In this document: in pieces, positions 19,737 through 28,413 of the stretch
How the letters are laid out: every line of letters starts with the position of its first letter
Position numbering within the stretch: the stretch's first letter is position 1
From: Methylocaldum sp002005105
GTDB lineage: Bacteria; Pseudomonadota; Gammaproteobacteria; Methylococcales; Methylococcaceae
DNA: 64,000 nucleotides
Direction of reading: 5' to 3'
Assembly: GCF_051027545.1 (NCBI RefSeq)
Contig: NZ_CP194901.1
Span: 124,001 to 188,000, forward strand
Position numbers and translations under genes: made by a program
Notes under the pieces: generated by a model
Told to the model about the DNA's origin: nothing
The model's database searches: none
The model's input: only the letters and a program-made list of their open reading frames with translations

Positions 19737-20413
19737 CGATCCACCTCGCTCAAGCGGTTGAGACGGTCCACATCCAGCGAGTCGATGCTTTCGCGGATAT
19801 GGAAAAAGAACACGCCGAAAACGACCGCGGCGACCAGTACGTCGAACGCGATGCCGATCTCGACCACCATCGGCATGCCCTGGGTTGCGGCGACGGCAGC
19901 GAAGAACAGCCCGTTCTCGATCGACATGAAACCCACCACGTGCGCCACCGCCTGCCGGCGCGACACCATCGCGAGCATCCCCAAAAGCACTACGGCGAGG
20001 CTGACCGCGATGGCGTTGCGAGTCGCGAGGGCCGACAGCTGCTCGATGGGCAGCACCACGTAATAGCTGAACAGCACCAGGGCCGCCGCCGCGGTCATGA
20101 CGTAGGTCGGATAGAGCAGCGACTCGACCTCCCGGTGCATGTCGAACTTCACGATCAGACGCAGCAGCATCCAGGGAATCAGGAATCCTTTGAGGACCAG
20201 GCTAATGAGCGCCGACGTGTAGAGATGCGGATTTTGCTGGGTATAGGCGCATAGCGCGGTGGTCGCCGCCAGCAGCAGGCCCTGCCAGGCGAACACGGCC
20301 ACCAGGCTGGACAGGCGTTTCTGCGCCAGCATGAGAAACGAAGTGAAGACCACCAGCGCGGCGATGAACAGGATGGCCTGTTCGTATAGCGAATGATTCG
20401 TCAATACATTCAT
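19733..20413 (-). CDS. hyfE: HyfE-like membrane subunit
   Basis: 226 residues with six or seven hydrophobic helices. HyfE signatures are LVLKGFLIPWMLLRLI near residue 75-90 and FMSIENGLFFAAVAATQGMP near 162-180, homologous to NuoK-like segments. Start 20413 is fixed by the 4-base overlap with the hyfC-like stop. In known hydrogenase-4 and Ehr clusters it lies between HyfC/D and HyfF, as here. Confidence 0.9.
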   Translation of the reverse strand: MNVLTNHSLYEQAILFIAALVVFTSFLMLAQKRLSSLVAVFAWQGLLLAATTALCAYTQQNPHLYTSALISLVLKGFLIPWMLLRLIVKFDMHREVESLLYPTYVMTAAAALVLFSYYVVLPIEQLSALATRNAIAVSLAVVLLGMLAMVSRRQAVAHVVGFMSIENGLFFAAVAATQGMPMVVEIGIAFDVLVAAVVFGVFFFHIRESIDSLDVDRLNRLSEVDR

Positions 20414-21354
20414 TGTCCGATTTCCAGAATGATGTGGCTGAGCATGCCCAAGAGGCTCAGGAGATAAGCGAAGCCGAGAAATTCCTGCACCCGGAACAGG
20501 CGCATCTTGGCGAACACGGTTTCGGCGGCGGCCAGCAATGCGCCAAGCCCGAAGAGCTTGAGCAGGATGGCCGCCAAGCCCGATCCGAGCGACGCCAGCG
20601 ACAGGTCCTCGGCGATGCCCCAAGGGAAGAAAATATTGGCGATGAGGACGCCGTACAGCATCAGGCGGATTTCGCCCGCCCATTCGATCAGGGCCAGGTA
20701 CTTGCCGCTGTATTCCAGAACCATGGCCTCGTGGATCATAGTGAGCTCCAGGTGAGTGGCGGGATTGTCCACCGGTACCCGTCCGGTTTCCGCCACCGCC
20801 ACCAGTACCATTCCGGCCAGGGCGAAGACGAACGAGGGTCGGAGCGCCACGCCGGTGTCCAGCACGTAATCGATGGCGCTGGCGAGATTGGTGGTGTTGG
20901 CGCTCATGGCCAGGGCGAAGATCGCCATCAGCATGGCCGGTTCGCTGAGCGAGGCGATGGTGACTTCCCGCGAGGACCCCATGCCGCCGAAGGCGGTGCC
21001 CACATCCATGCCGGCCAGAACCAGGAAGAACCTGCCCAGGGCGAGAAAGCCCGCCAGCGCGATCACATCGGCAATGGACGCGGTCGGCAGGTGCACGGCG
21101 AAGAACGGCACCACCGCCGCGGCCAGCACCGCCGAGGCGAACACGATGTAAGGTGCCGCCTCGAACAGCCAGGACGCCTGTTCGGCCACCACCGGCTGCT
21201 TCCGCAACAGCTTGGCCAGTTCCCGGTAGGGTTGCAGCAGCGAAGGCGCCTTGCGGTTCTGCAAACGGCACTTGACCATTTTTGTCCAGCCAGCCAAGAG
21301 CGGCGCGGCCAAGATGAATAAAATCGGTTCGACTAAGGCGATCAATCCGCTCAT
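20410..21354 (-). CDS. hyfC: HyfC/NuoH-like membrane anchor subunit
   Basis: 314 residues, about eight membrane helices. NuoH-type motifs are GWTKMVKCRLQNRKAPSLLQ near the N-terminus, AGMDVGTAFGGMGSSREVTI, VAETGRVPVDNPATHLELTM and IHEAMVLEYSGKYLALIEW. NuoH/HyfC forms the junction between the peripheral arm and the pump modules. Start 21354 overlaps the hyfB-like stop by 4 bases. Confidence 0.92.
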   Translation of the reverse strand: MSGLIALVEPILFILAAPLLAGWTKMVKCRLQNRKAPSLLQPYRELAKLLRKQPVVAEQASWLFEAAPYIVFASAVLAAAVVPFFAVHLPTASIADVIALAGFLALGRFFLVLAGMDVGTAFGGMGSSREVTIASLSEPAMLMAIFALAMSANTTNLASAIDYVLDTGVALRPSFVFALAGMVLVAVAETGRVPVDNPATHLELTMIHEAMVLEYSGKYLALIEWAGEIRLMLYGVLIANIFFPWGIAEDLSLASLGSGLAAILLKLFGLGALLAAAETVFAKMRLFRVQEFLGFAYLLSLLGMLSHIILEIGQ

Positions 21355-23468
21355 CCGCTCACGACTCCCAACAGCAACAGCAAAGTGAAAAAGGAATAGG
21401 CAATGTAGAGTCGAACGCTTCCCGTCTGAATCAAGGCCACCCGCCGCGCCAGCGCCTCCACTCCGCGCGCCGCCGGTGCATACAGACCGTACCAGGAGCG
21501 GTCCTCCACTTCGAGGGCGTAGTGGACCGGCGTGTTTTCCAGCGCCTCCGCGCCCCCTGTCCGGATCGTCTCCCTGACCGCCCATATCGGCGCGAAGATG
21601 CGGCGGATCGGCTGACTGAACGCGGTGGAGGTGTACTGTGTGCGCGGGCTAAGCCCTCCGAACCCGCAGTCCCAAGGCCGGCTGCGCCGGACTTCGGCGA
21701 CGGCCAGGCGCCCGATCAGATAGCGGGCGGTCCACCAGGCCAGTCCCAGCCCCAATACCACCAGCAACGCCGAATACGAGGCCACTGTCCGGCTCCCCGG
21801 CGTCAGCCAGATCCAGCCTTCGCCCGAAGCGCTCGGCAGCGTTTGCCCGAGCAGCAGTTGACTGACCGGCTCCAGCATTCGGATGATCGGCGTGGGCAGC
21901 ACGCCCAGCAGCACACACAGTCCCGCCAAGAGCGCGGGGCCGGCGAGCATGCCGGGATGCGCCGCTTCGCGCGCGCGGGCGGCGTGCCTGCCCCGTGGAA
22001 GCCCCAGGAAGCCGATGCCGTAGAATTTCGCGAAGGTCGCCGCGGCCATCGCGCCGGTAAAGGCGAGCACCGCCGCCGTGACCGGAATCACGCTGCGCAG
22101 GATGCCGCTTTCCAGCGAGGACGACTGCAAGGCGGCCTGAAACGTGAGCCATTCGGACACGAAGCCGTTAAACGGCGGCAGGGCCGAGATCGCGAGGCAG
22201 CCGATGAGCGCCAGCACGGCGGTTTTCGGCATGCGCTTGACGAGACCTCCCAAGTGCTCCAGATCGTGCTCGTGGGTCTGGTGCAACACCGAACCCGCGG
22301 TGAGAAACAGCAGATTCTTGAACACCGAGTGGTTGAGCGAGTGGTAGAGCGCGGCCAAGAGGCCGATGACGCCCAGTTCGCCGTGTCCAGTGCCGAGAAA
22401 GATCATCGACAAACCCAGCCCCATGGCGATGATGCCGATGTTCTCGATGGAGCTGTAGGCCAGGAGCCGCTTGATCTCGTTTTGCTGGAAGGCATACAGC
22501 ACCCCCAGCACGGCAGAGGCGGTGCCGAGGATCAGCACGGCGACGCCCCACTGCCATTGAACATCCCCGAGCAGATCGAACCCGAATCGCATGAGGCCGT
22601 AGATCGCCACCTTGAGCATCACGCCGCTCATCAGGGCCGAAATATGGGAAGGCGCTACCGGATGAGCTTCCGGCAGCCAGGCATGCAAGGGCACCAGGCC
22701 GGCTTTCATGCCGAAGCCCATCAGGGCCAGCAGAAAAGCTGCCGTACCCCAGCCGGCCGTGAGATGCGTGTAGCGGAAGACATCGAAGCTGTAACTGTGG
22801 GCGAAACCCGCCAGCACGCCGAAACCGAGAATGATCGCGATGGCGCCGATCTCGGCCATCAGCAGGTACAGGAACGCCGCGCGCCGGTTGGCCGCGCGTT
22901 CATGCTGGAAAGCCACCAGAAAATAACTGGAGACCGACATCAGCTCCCAGGCGATGACGAAGAAGAATGCATCATCGGCCAGGAGCACCAGCTCCATGCC
23001 GGCGACGAAAAGACCGGTACAGAGACCGAGCAGCCAAAGCGGGTGTTCGGTTTGCCGGTACTCGCGGACGTAACCGGGTCCATAGAGACTCGCCGCGATG
23101 ACGCCGAGGCCGATGATCAAGAGAAAAAATCCCGATAGCGCGTCGAGCCGCACGTGCCAGTGCAGCCAGGGCAAGCCGAACGGCAGTTGGTCCACCGTGA
23201 CGCCTTGGCCGAGCAAGGCGGAAATCCCGCCGATCAAGGCGGCGAGGCCGGACAGCGCCAGCAGCCCGAACACGCCTTTTTGCAGCAAGCGAGGATACAC
23301 AGGCGCGGCGAACAAGCGTTCGGACCGCGCCGGCCATTCTTTCAGACCGGCGAGCGGAGCCAGCCGGTTCGCGGCGCGTTCCAATATCATCCGGTGCTCG
23401 GAAAACAGGGCCAGAGCGCCCGACAACAGGGCGCACTGAACCGAGAGGTAGGCCAGGAACAAAGACAT
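21351..23468 (-). CDS. hyfB: HyfB/NuoL-like proton-translocating membrane subunit
   Basis: 705 residues, longer than HyfF, with about 16 helices. Core motifs are AWELMSVSSYFLVAFQHE (TM5 glutamate), KAGLVPLHAWLPEAHPVAPS followed by HISALMSGVMLKVAIYGLMR, and EIKRLLAYSSIENIGIIAMG. The C-terminal region PWDCGFGGLSPRTQYTSTAF is the HyfB-type extension. It starts 18 bases after the SulP stop. No hyfD gene follows, and hyfA and hyfH ferredoxin-like genes are also absent from the cluster. Confidence 0.92.
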   Translation of the reverse strand: MSLFLAYLSVQCALLSGALALFSEHRMILERAANRLAPLAGLKEWPARSERLFAAPVYPRLLQKGVFGLLALSGLAALIGGISALLGQGVTVDQLPFGLPWLHWHVRLDALSGFFLLIIGLGVIAASLYGPGYVREYRQTEHPLWLLGLCTGLFVAGMELVLLADDAFFFVIAWELMSVSSYFLVAFQHERAANRRAAFLYLLMAEIGAIAIILGFGVLAGFAHSYSFDVFRYTHLTAGWGTAAFLLALMGFGMKAGLVPLHAWLPEAHPVAPSHISALMSGVMLKVAIYGLMRFGFDLLGDVQWQWGVAVLILGTASAVLGVLYAFQQNEIKRLLAYSSIENIGIIAMGLGLSMIFLGTGHGELGVIGLLAALYHSLNHSVFKNLLFLTAGSVLHQTHEHDLEHLGGLVKRMPKTAVLALIGCLAISALPPFNGFVSEWLTFQAALQSSSLESGILRSVIPVTAAVLAFTGAMAAATFAKFYGIGFLGLPRGRHAARAREAAHPGMLAGPALLAGLCVLLGVLPTPIIRMLEPVSQLLLGQTLPSASGEGWIWLTPGSRTVASYSALLVVLGLGLAWWTARYLIGRLAVAEVRRSRPWDCGFGGLSPRTQYTSTAFSQPIRRIFAPIWAVRETIRTGGAEALENTPVHYALEVEDRSWYGLYAPAARGVEALARRVALIQTGSVRLYIAYSFFTLLLLLGVVSG

Positions 23469-23486
23469 GGTTCGACTCCTCGGGCT

Positions 23487-25187
23487 TCAACCGTGCTTGG
23501 AGGTTTTGAGGCTAAACCGTTGAGTCGCACGCTCTCCTTCGTCCGTTTTCCGCCGGCGCGCGGCGAGAGGATGATTCGAATAGGGCTGGTGGTTTTCCAA
23601 GCCGCGAATCTCGCAGCGGCCGCCCCGGTCTTGATAGTCGTGGCGGAAGTGGTCGATGAACTCCATGACCGTATGGTCGATGAGATAGGCATTTGACAAG
23701 TCGAAAATCACCGTTTGCCCCTCAGGCAAGGTCGACAACTCGCTTTTCAGCCCGATGAAATTGGAGAAAACGGCCGATCCATTGATGCGGATGTGATGAA
23801 CGCCGGGAGAGGTTTGCATGAGCGTGTAGTTGATCCTGAGCAGGTTCTTGAAGTCCACACCGCGAAGAATGTGGACCATCAGCTTCGCCACGATGCCGAT
23901 GAATACGCCGACTAATAGATCGGTGGCCAGAACGCCCACAATCGTGATGCAGAAGAGCGCCAGTTGCTCTTTGCCGATATCCATGGTCTTGACGAATTCC
24001 CTGGGCGAGGCCAGGCGGAAACCCGTGTAGACCAGTAGCGCCGCCAGCGAGGCCAGCGGGATTTCGTGAATGAGTCTGGGAAAGAACAGCACGAATAACG
24101 CCAGGAACAGGCCGTGGAAGAAATTCGCCCAGGCCGTCTTGGCACCGTTATGGACGTTGGCCGAGGAACGGACGATCTCGGCGATCATCGGAAGCCCCCC
24201 GACTGCGCTCGACAAAAGATTTCCCACCCCCACCGCAGTGAGGTCGCGGTTCAGATCCGAATAGCGCTTGTAAGAATCGAGCTTGTCCACCGCAGCGGCG
24301 CTCAGCAGCGATTCGAGACTCCCGACCAGGCAGATCGATACCGCCGCCCCCCAGAACTCGACTGTCGCGATTTTGGAGAAATCCGGAAAATAGAAGCTTG
24401 CCAGCACATTTTCCGGAATCGACACCAGGAATTTCGGCCCCACCGTAAATTCGTGGCGCGGCAGGAATTCCTCCTGCGGCAGAAACAAATACACGTGCTT
24501 ATGGTCGAGGTCAAAGACCTGACCCAGAGCCATGCCGACGACGACCACGATCAGGGGGGCCGGGACCATCTTGAGATACGGATTTCTGACCCAGGACCAG
24601 ATCATCAAAATAACCAGCCCCAGCAATCCGATCAGGGCTATTTCAGGGTTGGCGTTCATCACGCTGCGCGGAATCTCGGCGATGGCGGAGAGAATTTCAC
24701 CGCCTTCCGGCCTCACCCCGAGCATGACATGGACTTGCTTGGCCATAATGATGATCCCAATGGCGGCCAGCATGCCGTGCACCACCGAAGCCGGGAAATA
24801 GGCGTTGAGCTTGCCGGCTTTGAAGATCCCCATCAGGATTTGCAGCACGCTCGCCACCACGATGGCGGCTAGGGTATGGCGGTAACCCGCCATGGCGTTC
24901 CCCTGCCCCAGGGACTGCACCGCCGAGAGAATCACGACGATCAATCCGGCCGCGGGGCCGTTGATCGTGACATGAGAGCCGTTGATCCTGGACACGATTA
25001 CCCCGCCGATCACGGCACTGATGATCCCGGCCATGGGCGGAAAACCCGAGGCCATGGCGATACCGAGACACAGCGGCAGAGCGATCAGAAACACCAGAAA
25101 GCCGGAGACGAGATCCGATCGCCAATGGTCCAGAAGACCCGGTAGTCCGGCTCGAGGCACCCGGCGCAATGTATGTACTGAAGCCAT
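23487..25187 (-). CDS. SulP-family anion transporter with STAS domain
   Basis: 566 residues. The SulP membrane part has PRAGLPGLLDHWRSDLVSGF, ALPLCLGIAMASGFPPMAGI, INGSHVTINGPAAGLIVVIL and GVGNLLSSAVGGLPMIAEIV. A C-terminal STAS domain carries VIFDLSNAYLIDHTVMEFID. SulP proteins carry sulfate, bicarbonate or other anions. ATG 25187 has GAGGACG six bases upstream and is preferred to a start 17 codons earlier. Being first in a run with a Hyf-like complex, bicarbonate is a reasonable guess by analogy with SbtA/DAB-type carbon uptake, but it is only inference. Confidence 0.9.
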   Translation of the reverse strand: MASVHTLRRVPRAGLPGLLDHWRSDLVSGFLVFLIALPLCLGIAMASGFPPMAGIISAVIGGVIVSRINGSHVTINGPAAGLIVVILSAVQSLGQGNAMAGYRHTLAAIVVASVLQILMGIFKAGKLNAYFPASVVHGMLAAIGIIIMAKQVHVMLGVRPEGGEILSAIAEIPRSVMNANPEIALIGLLGLVILMIWSWVRNPYLKMVPAPLIVVVVGMALGQVFDLDHKHVYLFLPQEEFLPRHEFTVGPKFLVSIPENVLASFYFPDFSKIATVEFWGAAVSICLVGSLESLLSAAAVDKLDSYKRYSDLNRDLTAVGVGNLLSSAVGGLPMIAEIVRSSANVHNGAKTAWANFFHGLFLALFVLFFPRLIHEIPLASLAALLVYTGFRLASPREFVKTMDIGKEQLALFCITIVGVLATDLLVGVFIGIVAKLMVHILRGVDFKNLLRINYTLMQTSPGVHHIRINGSAVFSNFIGLKSELSTLPEGQTVIFDLSNAYLIDHTVMEFIDHFRHDYQDRGGRCEIRGLENHQPYSNHPLAARRRKTDEGERATQRFSLKTSKHG

Positions 25188-25535
25188 AGTCGTCCTCGCA
25201 GAGTTGTACTGACCCTGCCGAAGCGACTTCCGTGCCAAACCTACTATTTTTCTAGGTTATTGATTACGAAATTGGTTTTGTACTTTGGCAAGGCTGCCAG
25301 ACTCGGACCGGTTCAAGGTCACCGGTGGAACCGGCTTATCCAAACCATCCATGGATGATATTTCCAATCATCGAGGATCAAGCCAATGCGCGGCAGAGGA
25401 GTACTGTCAAGGACAATCAATCGGCTAGGAATCGACGCAAGTTCCGGTTCTTGCATAATCCCGATGCTCAGCACACGTTAAAGCCCACAGCCGTCGTCAC
25501 TAATACCGGACGAGTTCTTCACGTGCTAGAGTCGT
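25188..25535. other. intergenic region upstream of the SulP-Hyf operon
   Basis: 348 bases between the sulP start and the 3' end of the PAP2 gene. The part next to sulP is AT-rich (about 25236-25290) and is the probable place of the operon promoter. I see no RNA gene, repeat or convincing operator. Confidence 0.5.
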
Positions 25536-26225
25536 TTATGTTTCTTCTCTTTCCGGTCTTATTCCCATGTACCACGCCAAAATGGTGGCGGTCGTCCAGC
25601 AGATGCTCAGGCTCCAAAGATTATGGGAGAGAAAATGCGCGCCGCGCGCGATCTGACTCCAGCTCAGGGTGCAGCCAAAGGCAAAGCTCAACAAAAGGGC
25701 CACCGGCGCAACCCGCGATCGGCGAGCACGAGCCGCATAATAGAGTGCTAGCAGCGAGAATCCGCCCGCAGCATGCCCACTCGGCCAACACCGTCCGGCT
25801 TCGCCCATGGGTACGAAACGCAGATTGGCAGTGCCGTAATGCGGCGCAGTACCGCCATAGCGTTCGACCGACCAAGGACATGCCGGCGTGGTGTGCAGTT
25901 TGAGTAGTGCCACGCTCCCGATCGAGATTCCCATGGAGAGCAGCAAATAGACGAGCGTCCGCCGCCAAGTTATAAGCATCGACAGGAAGAACGAGGCAAC
26001 CAGCAGAAGGACTGCGGCGAGCGCCACGCCGCGCACCACTCAGTTCGCGGCATCGTGCAGAAGACGTTTGAATACGGCATCGTTCCGCAAGGGAAAAATT
26101 CCCGTTGCGGCGTCGAAGTACCTGTCGCTTAGCGCAACGTCCCAACCGTTCAGCTCCACCAGAACGAGGGTTACCGCGAGAACAGCAAGCGGCAGCGCCA
26201 GTTGACGAAGAAACGATGATCTCAA
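25536..26225 (-). pseudogene. PAP2-superfamily phosphatase interrupted by an in-frame TGA
   Basis: Residues 1-61 (MRSSFLRQLALPLAVLAVTL to LHDAAN, 26225-26043) and a 167-residue part (26039-25536) are in the same frame with only TGA (26040-26042) between them. The second part carries the phosphatase motifs GRCWPSGHAAGGF and SQIARGAHFLSHNLWS, with about five helices overall, as in lipid A/undecaprenyl phosphate type phosphatases. Either a nonsense mutation has split the gene or translation restarts at GTG 26039. It overlaps the upstream LtaS-like gene by 4 bases (ATGA), so the two were an operon for envelope lipid or glycan modification. Confidence 0.8.
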
Positions 26226-28201
26226 TGTCCGAAATCGCTCAGCAGCGATTTTTCCGTTCGCGGCGCCGCGTTGTTGTGGGCCGATGCCGGCAGTGCCGAC
26301 AACAAGCCGTGTTTGAGCGCCCAGGAGGCCCCTTGATACCAGGCGATGGTGCGCGCACCGGCGGTCTTATCGAACGCCATAGGCTTAACCATGTCGTTGC
26401 CCAGCGGATCGAGATGGATCTCATCCAGGCGGCGCGGCGACAGAATCGTCAGTCGATCGTTCTCGTAAAGCGCCACGCGCTGATAGGTGGCCACCAGCGC
26501 GCGCCCCTGGTCCGGCGGTGTGCGCAGAATGTCCCGGCCGTAAAAACGGCTGGTGTAATGCAGGTTGAGCAAACCGAGCACCGTCGGCGGAAGATCCATC
26601 TGACTCGCGACTTGATTGACGGTCCGAGGCGCGACGTACCTGGGCGCATAAACGATGAGCGGAATATGGTAGCGGAGCAACGGCACCGCATCCTTGCCGG
26701 CACTGCCGGCACAATGGTCGGCCCCGATCACGAACACCGTATCCTCGAACCATGCGTGCCTGCGGGCCTCGTCGATGAAGTGGCCGATCGCCCAGTCGGT
26801 GTACCGAACAACGCTTTTGCGATTCCTTTGCGGCGCGTCGATTCGACCTTCGGGGAAGGTGTAAGACCGATGATTCGACGTCGTCATGAGCAGTGAAAAG
26901 AAGGGCTTGCCCGCGGCATGACTTCGGTCGGCCTCACGCAAAGTCCGCCGATAAAGATATTCGTCCGCGACGCCCCAAACGTTGGCGAAGCCTTTCTCGT
27001 CCTCGGCGAACAGCGCTCGGTCAATCACCTCGTAGCCGTTCGATGCGAAGAATGCGTTCATGTTGTCGAAGTAGCCGTATCCCCCGTAAAGAAACTTCAC
27101 GTCATACCCCTTGGCACGGAAAACCGACCCTAAGGAAAACAAATTGGCGTTGTCTGGACGGCGCACTACCGAATTCCCCGGGGTCGGCGGGATTCCGAGC
27201 GTCACCGCTTCGAGCCCACGGACAGTGCGGTTGCCCGTCGCGTAATACCGGGTAAACAAAAGCCCTTCTGTTGCCAATCGGTCCAGATTCGGCGTCAGGC
27301 CGTCCGAGTTGCCGAATGCCCTCAGATAGTCCGCGCTCAGGCTTTCGACGGTAATCAGGATAACGTTGAGCTTCCGCTCGGCCTCGGGGGGCGATACCCG
27401 GCGCGTCACATCGAATAGCTGACTGCCGGTAAATCGCTCCCCCGGAAGCAAGACCTGGGCGCGAAGCAACTCTGAAGCCAGAGTCGGATCTTCGACCGAG
27501 TAGTAGCGCTCGTAATCGAGCTGGTTATGACGGAAGGCATAAAAGAACTGAAAGAGGCCATTGCGAGCGAGCTCGTCCACATAGGTATTCGTCGAAAGCG
27601 GGGCAAACCTATCGCCGTCGAACCAGGATGCGCCGACGAGAAGCAAGATTGCGAAGCCGGCCGAAACCGCCCGCTGCCGCGGCGGGGTGCGTTCCTCCAG
27701 CGCACGGCGCAGCCCGCCGCGTACCCAATAGAGCTTGGTCAAGGCAACGATCACCAAGGCCGAGAGAATCGCGACCAGCGGATAGGACTCGGCGATGTTG
27801 CCGGCGACTTCACGCCGATAGATCAAATAGTCGACGGCGATGAAATTGAAGCGAGCGGAAAATTCCTGCCAAAACAGCCACTCGGCGACCATCACGAAGC
27901 CGATCCCGAAGAACAGACCGGCCACCAGGGCGAACATGAGGTGCCGGTGGACCACCGTGTGGTAGATTCGTTCCGGCAGCACTTCCAGACCGATGGCCAG
28001 TGGCGCGAAGGCCCAGATGCAAACGACGAGATCGTAAAGCAAGCCTTGGACATAGACGGCAAGCAAGGACATCGTTTCCTGCGGGAGATCGGGAAAGCTC
28101 TCGATCAACAACATCGTCCTGAGCCCGGTAAACAGCGTCAGACAGACTAGAGCCAAAATCACCGGGATGCCGACTCGATGGCCGAATATGCGAGAAATCA
28201 T
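26222..28201 (-). CDS. LtaS/MdoB-family phosphoethanolamine or phosphoglycerol transferase
   Basis: 659 residues: five N-terminal membrane helices (about residues 10-190), then a periplasmic sulfatase-fold domain. Visible catalytic features are NVILITVESLSADYLRAFG (metal-binding glutamate), TRYYATGNRTVRGLEAVTL with the nucleophilic threonine, and TVFVIGADHCAGSAGKDAV with metal-binding D and H. Homologues transfer phosphoglycerol or phosphoethanolamine to envelope glycans or lipid A. Start ATG 28201 (MISRIFGHR) or TTG 28243; neither has a strong ribosome-binding site. PAP2 follows with overlap. The substrate is not predictable. Confidence 0.88.
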   Translation of the reverse strand: MISRIFGHRVGIPVILALVCLTLFTGLRTMLLIESFPDLPQETMSLLAVYVQGLLYDLVVCIWAFAPLAIGLEVLPERIYHTVVHRHLMFALVAGLFFGIGFVMVAEWLFWQEFSARFNFIAVDYLIYRREVAGNIAESYPLVAILSALVIVALTKLYWVRGGLRRALEERTPPRQRAVSAGFAILLLVGASWFDGDRFAPLSTNTYVDELARNGLFQFFYAFRHNQLDYERYYSVEDPTLASELLRAQVLLPGERFTGSQLFDVTRRVSPPEAERKLNVILITVESLSADYLRAFGNSDGLTPNLDRLATEGLLFTRYYATGNRTVRGLEAVTLGIPPTPGNSVVRRPDNANLFSLGSVFRAKGYDVKFLYGGYGYFDNMNAFFASNGYEVIDRALFAEDEKGFANVWGVADEYLYRRTLREADRSHAAGKPFFSLLMTTSNHRSYTFPEGRIDAPQRNRKSVVRYTDWAIGHFIDEARRHAWFEDTVFVIGADHCAGSAGKDAVPLLRYHIPLIVYAPRYVAPRTVNQVASQMDLPPTVLGLLNLHYTSRFYGRDILRTPPDQGRALVATYQRVALYENDRLTILSPRRLDEIHLDPLGNDMVKPMAFDKTAGARTIAWYQGASWALKHGLLSALPASAHNNAAPRTEKSLLSDFGH

Positions 28202-28413
28202 GATGGCAGGTTTGGTGGCTTTTCCGGACCCCACGACCTGCAACGTTTGTGCCGCCTTTCGCTATGACACCATATTATTGATTTAATAGGTATATATTCA
28301 TATTCGAACCTTAACAACCCCCGTAAGGCCGGTTAAAACCACCAACTTTTTTGGGGCTTAAACCACTATCAATGCCCTCGACCAGATTCGACGCGGTACG
28401 CTCAATCGCCCGC

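Noticed and set aside
18849..20063. 404-codon open frame on the plus strand opposite hyfF/hyfE
   Set aside because: Low-complexity shadow of two well-supported membrane genes.
21522..23138. 538-codon open frame on the plus strand opposite the HyfB-like gene
   Set aside because: It is rich in Q, R, H and G without domains, fully antisense to a clear NuoL-family gene, and arises from high GC content.
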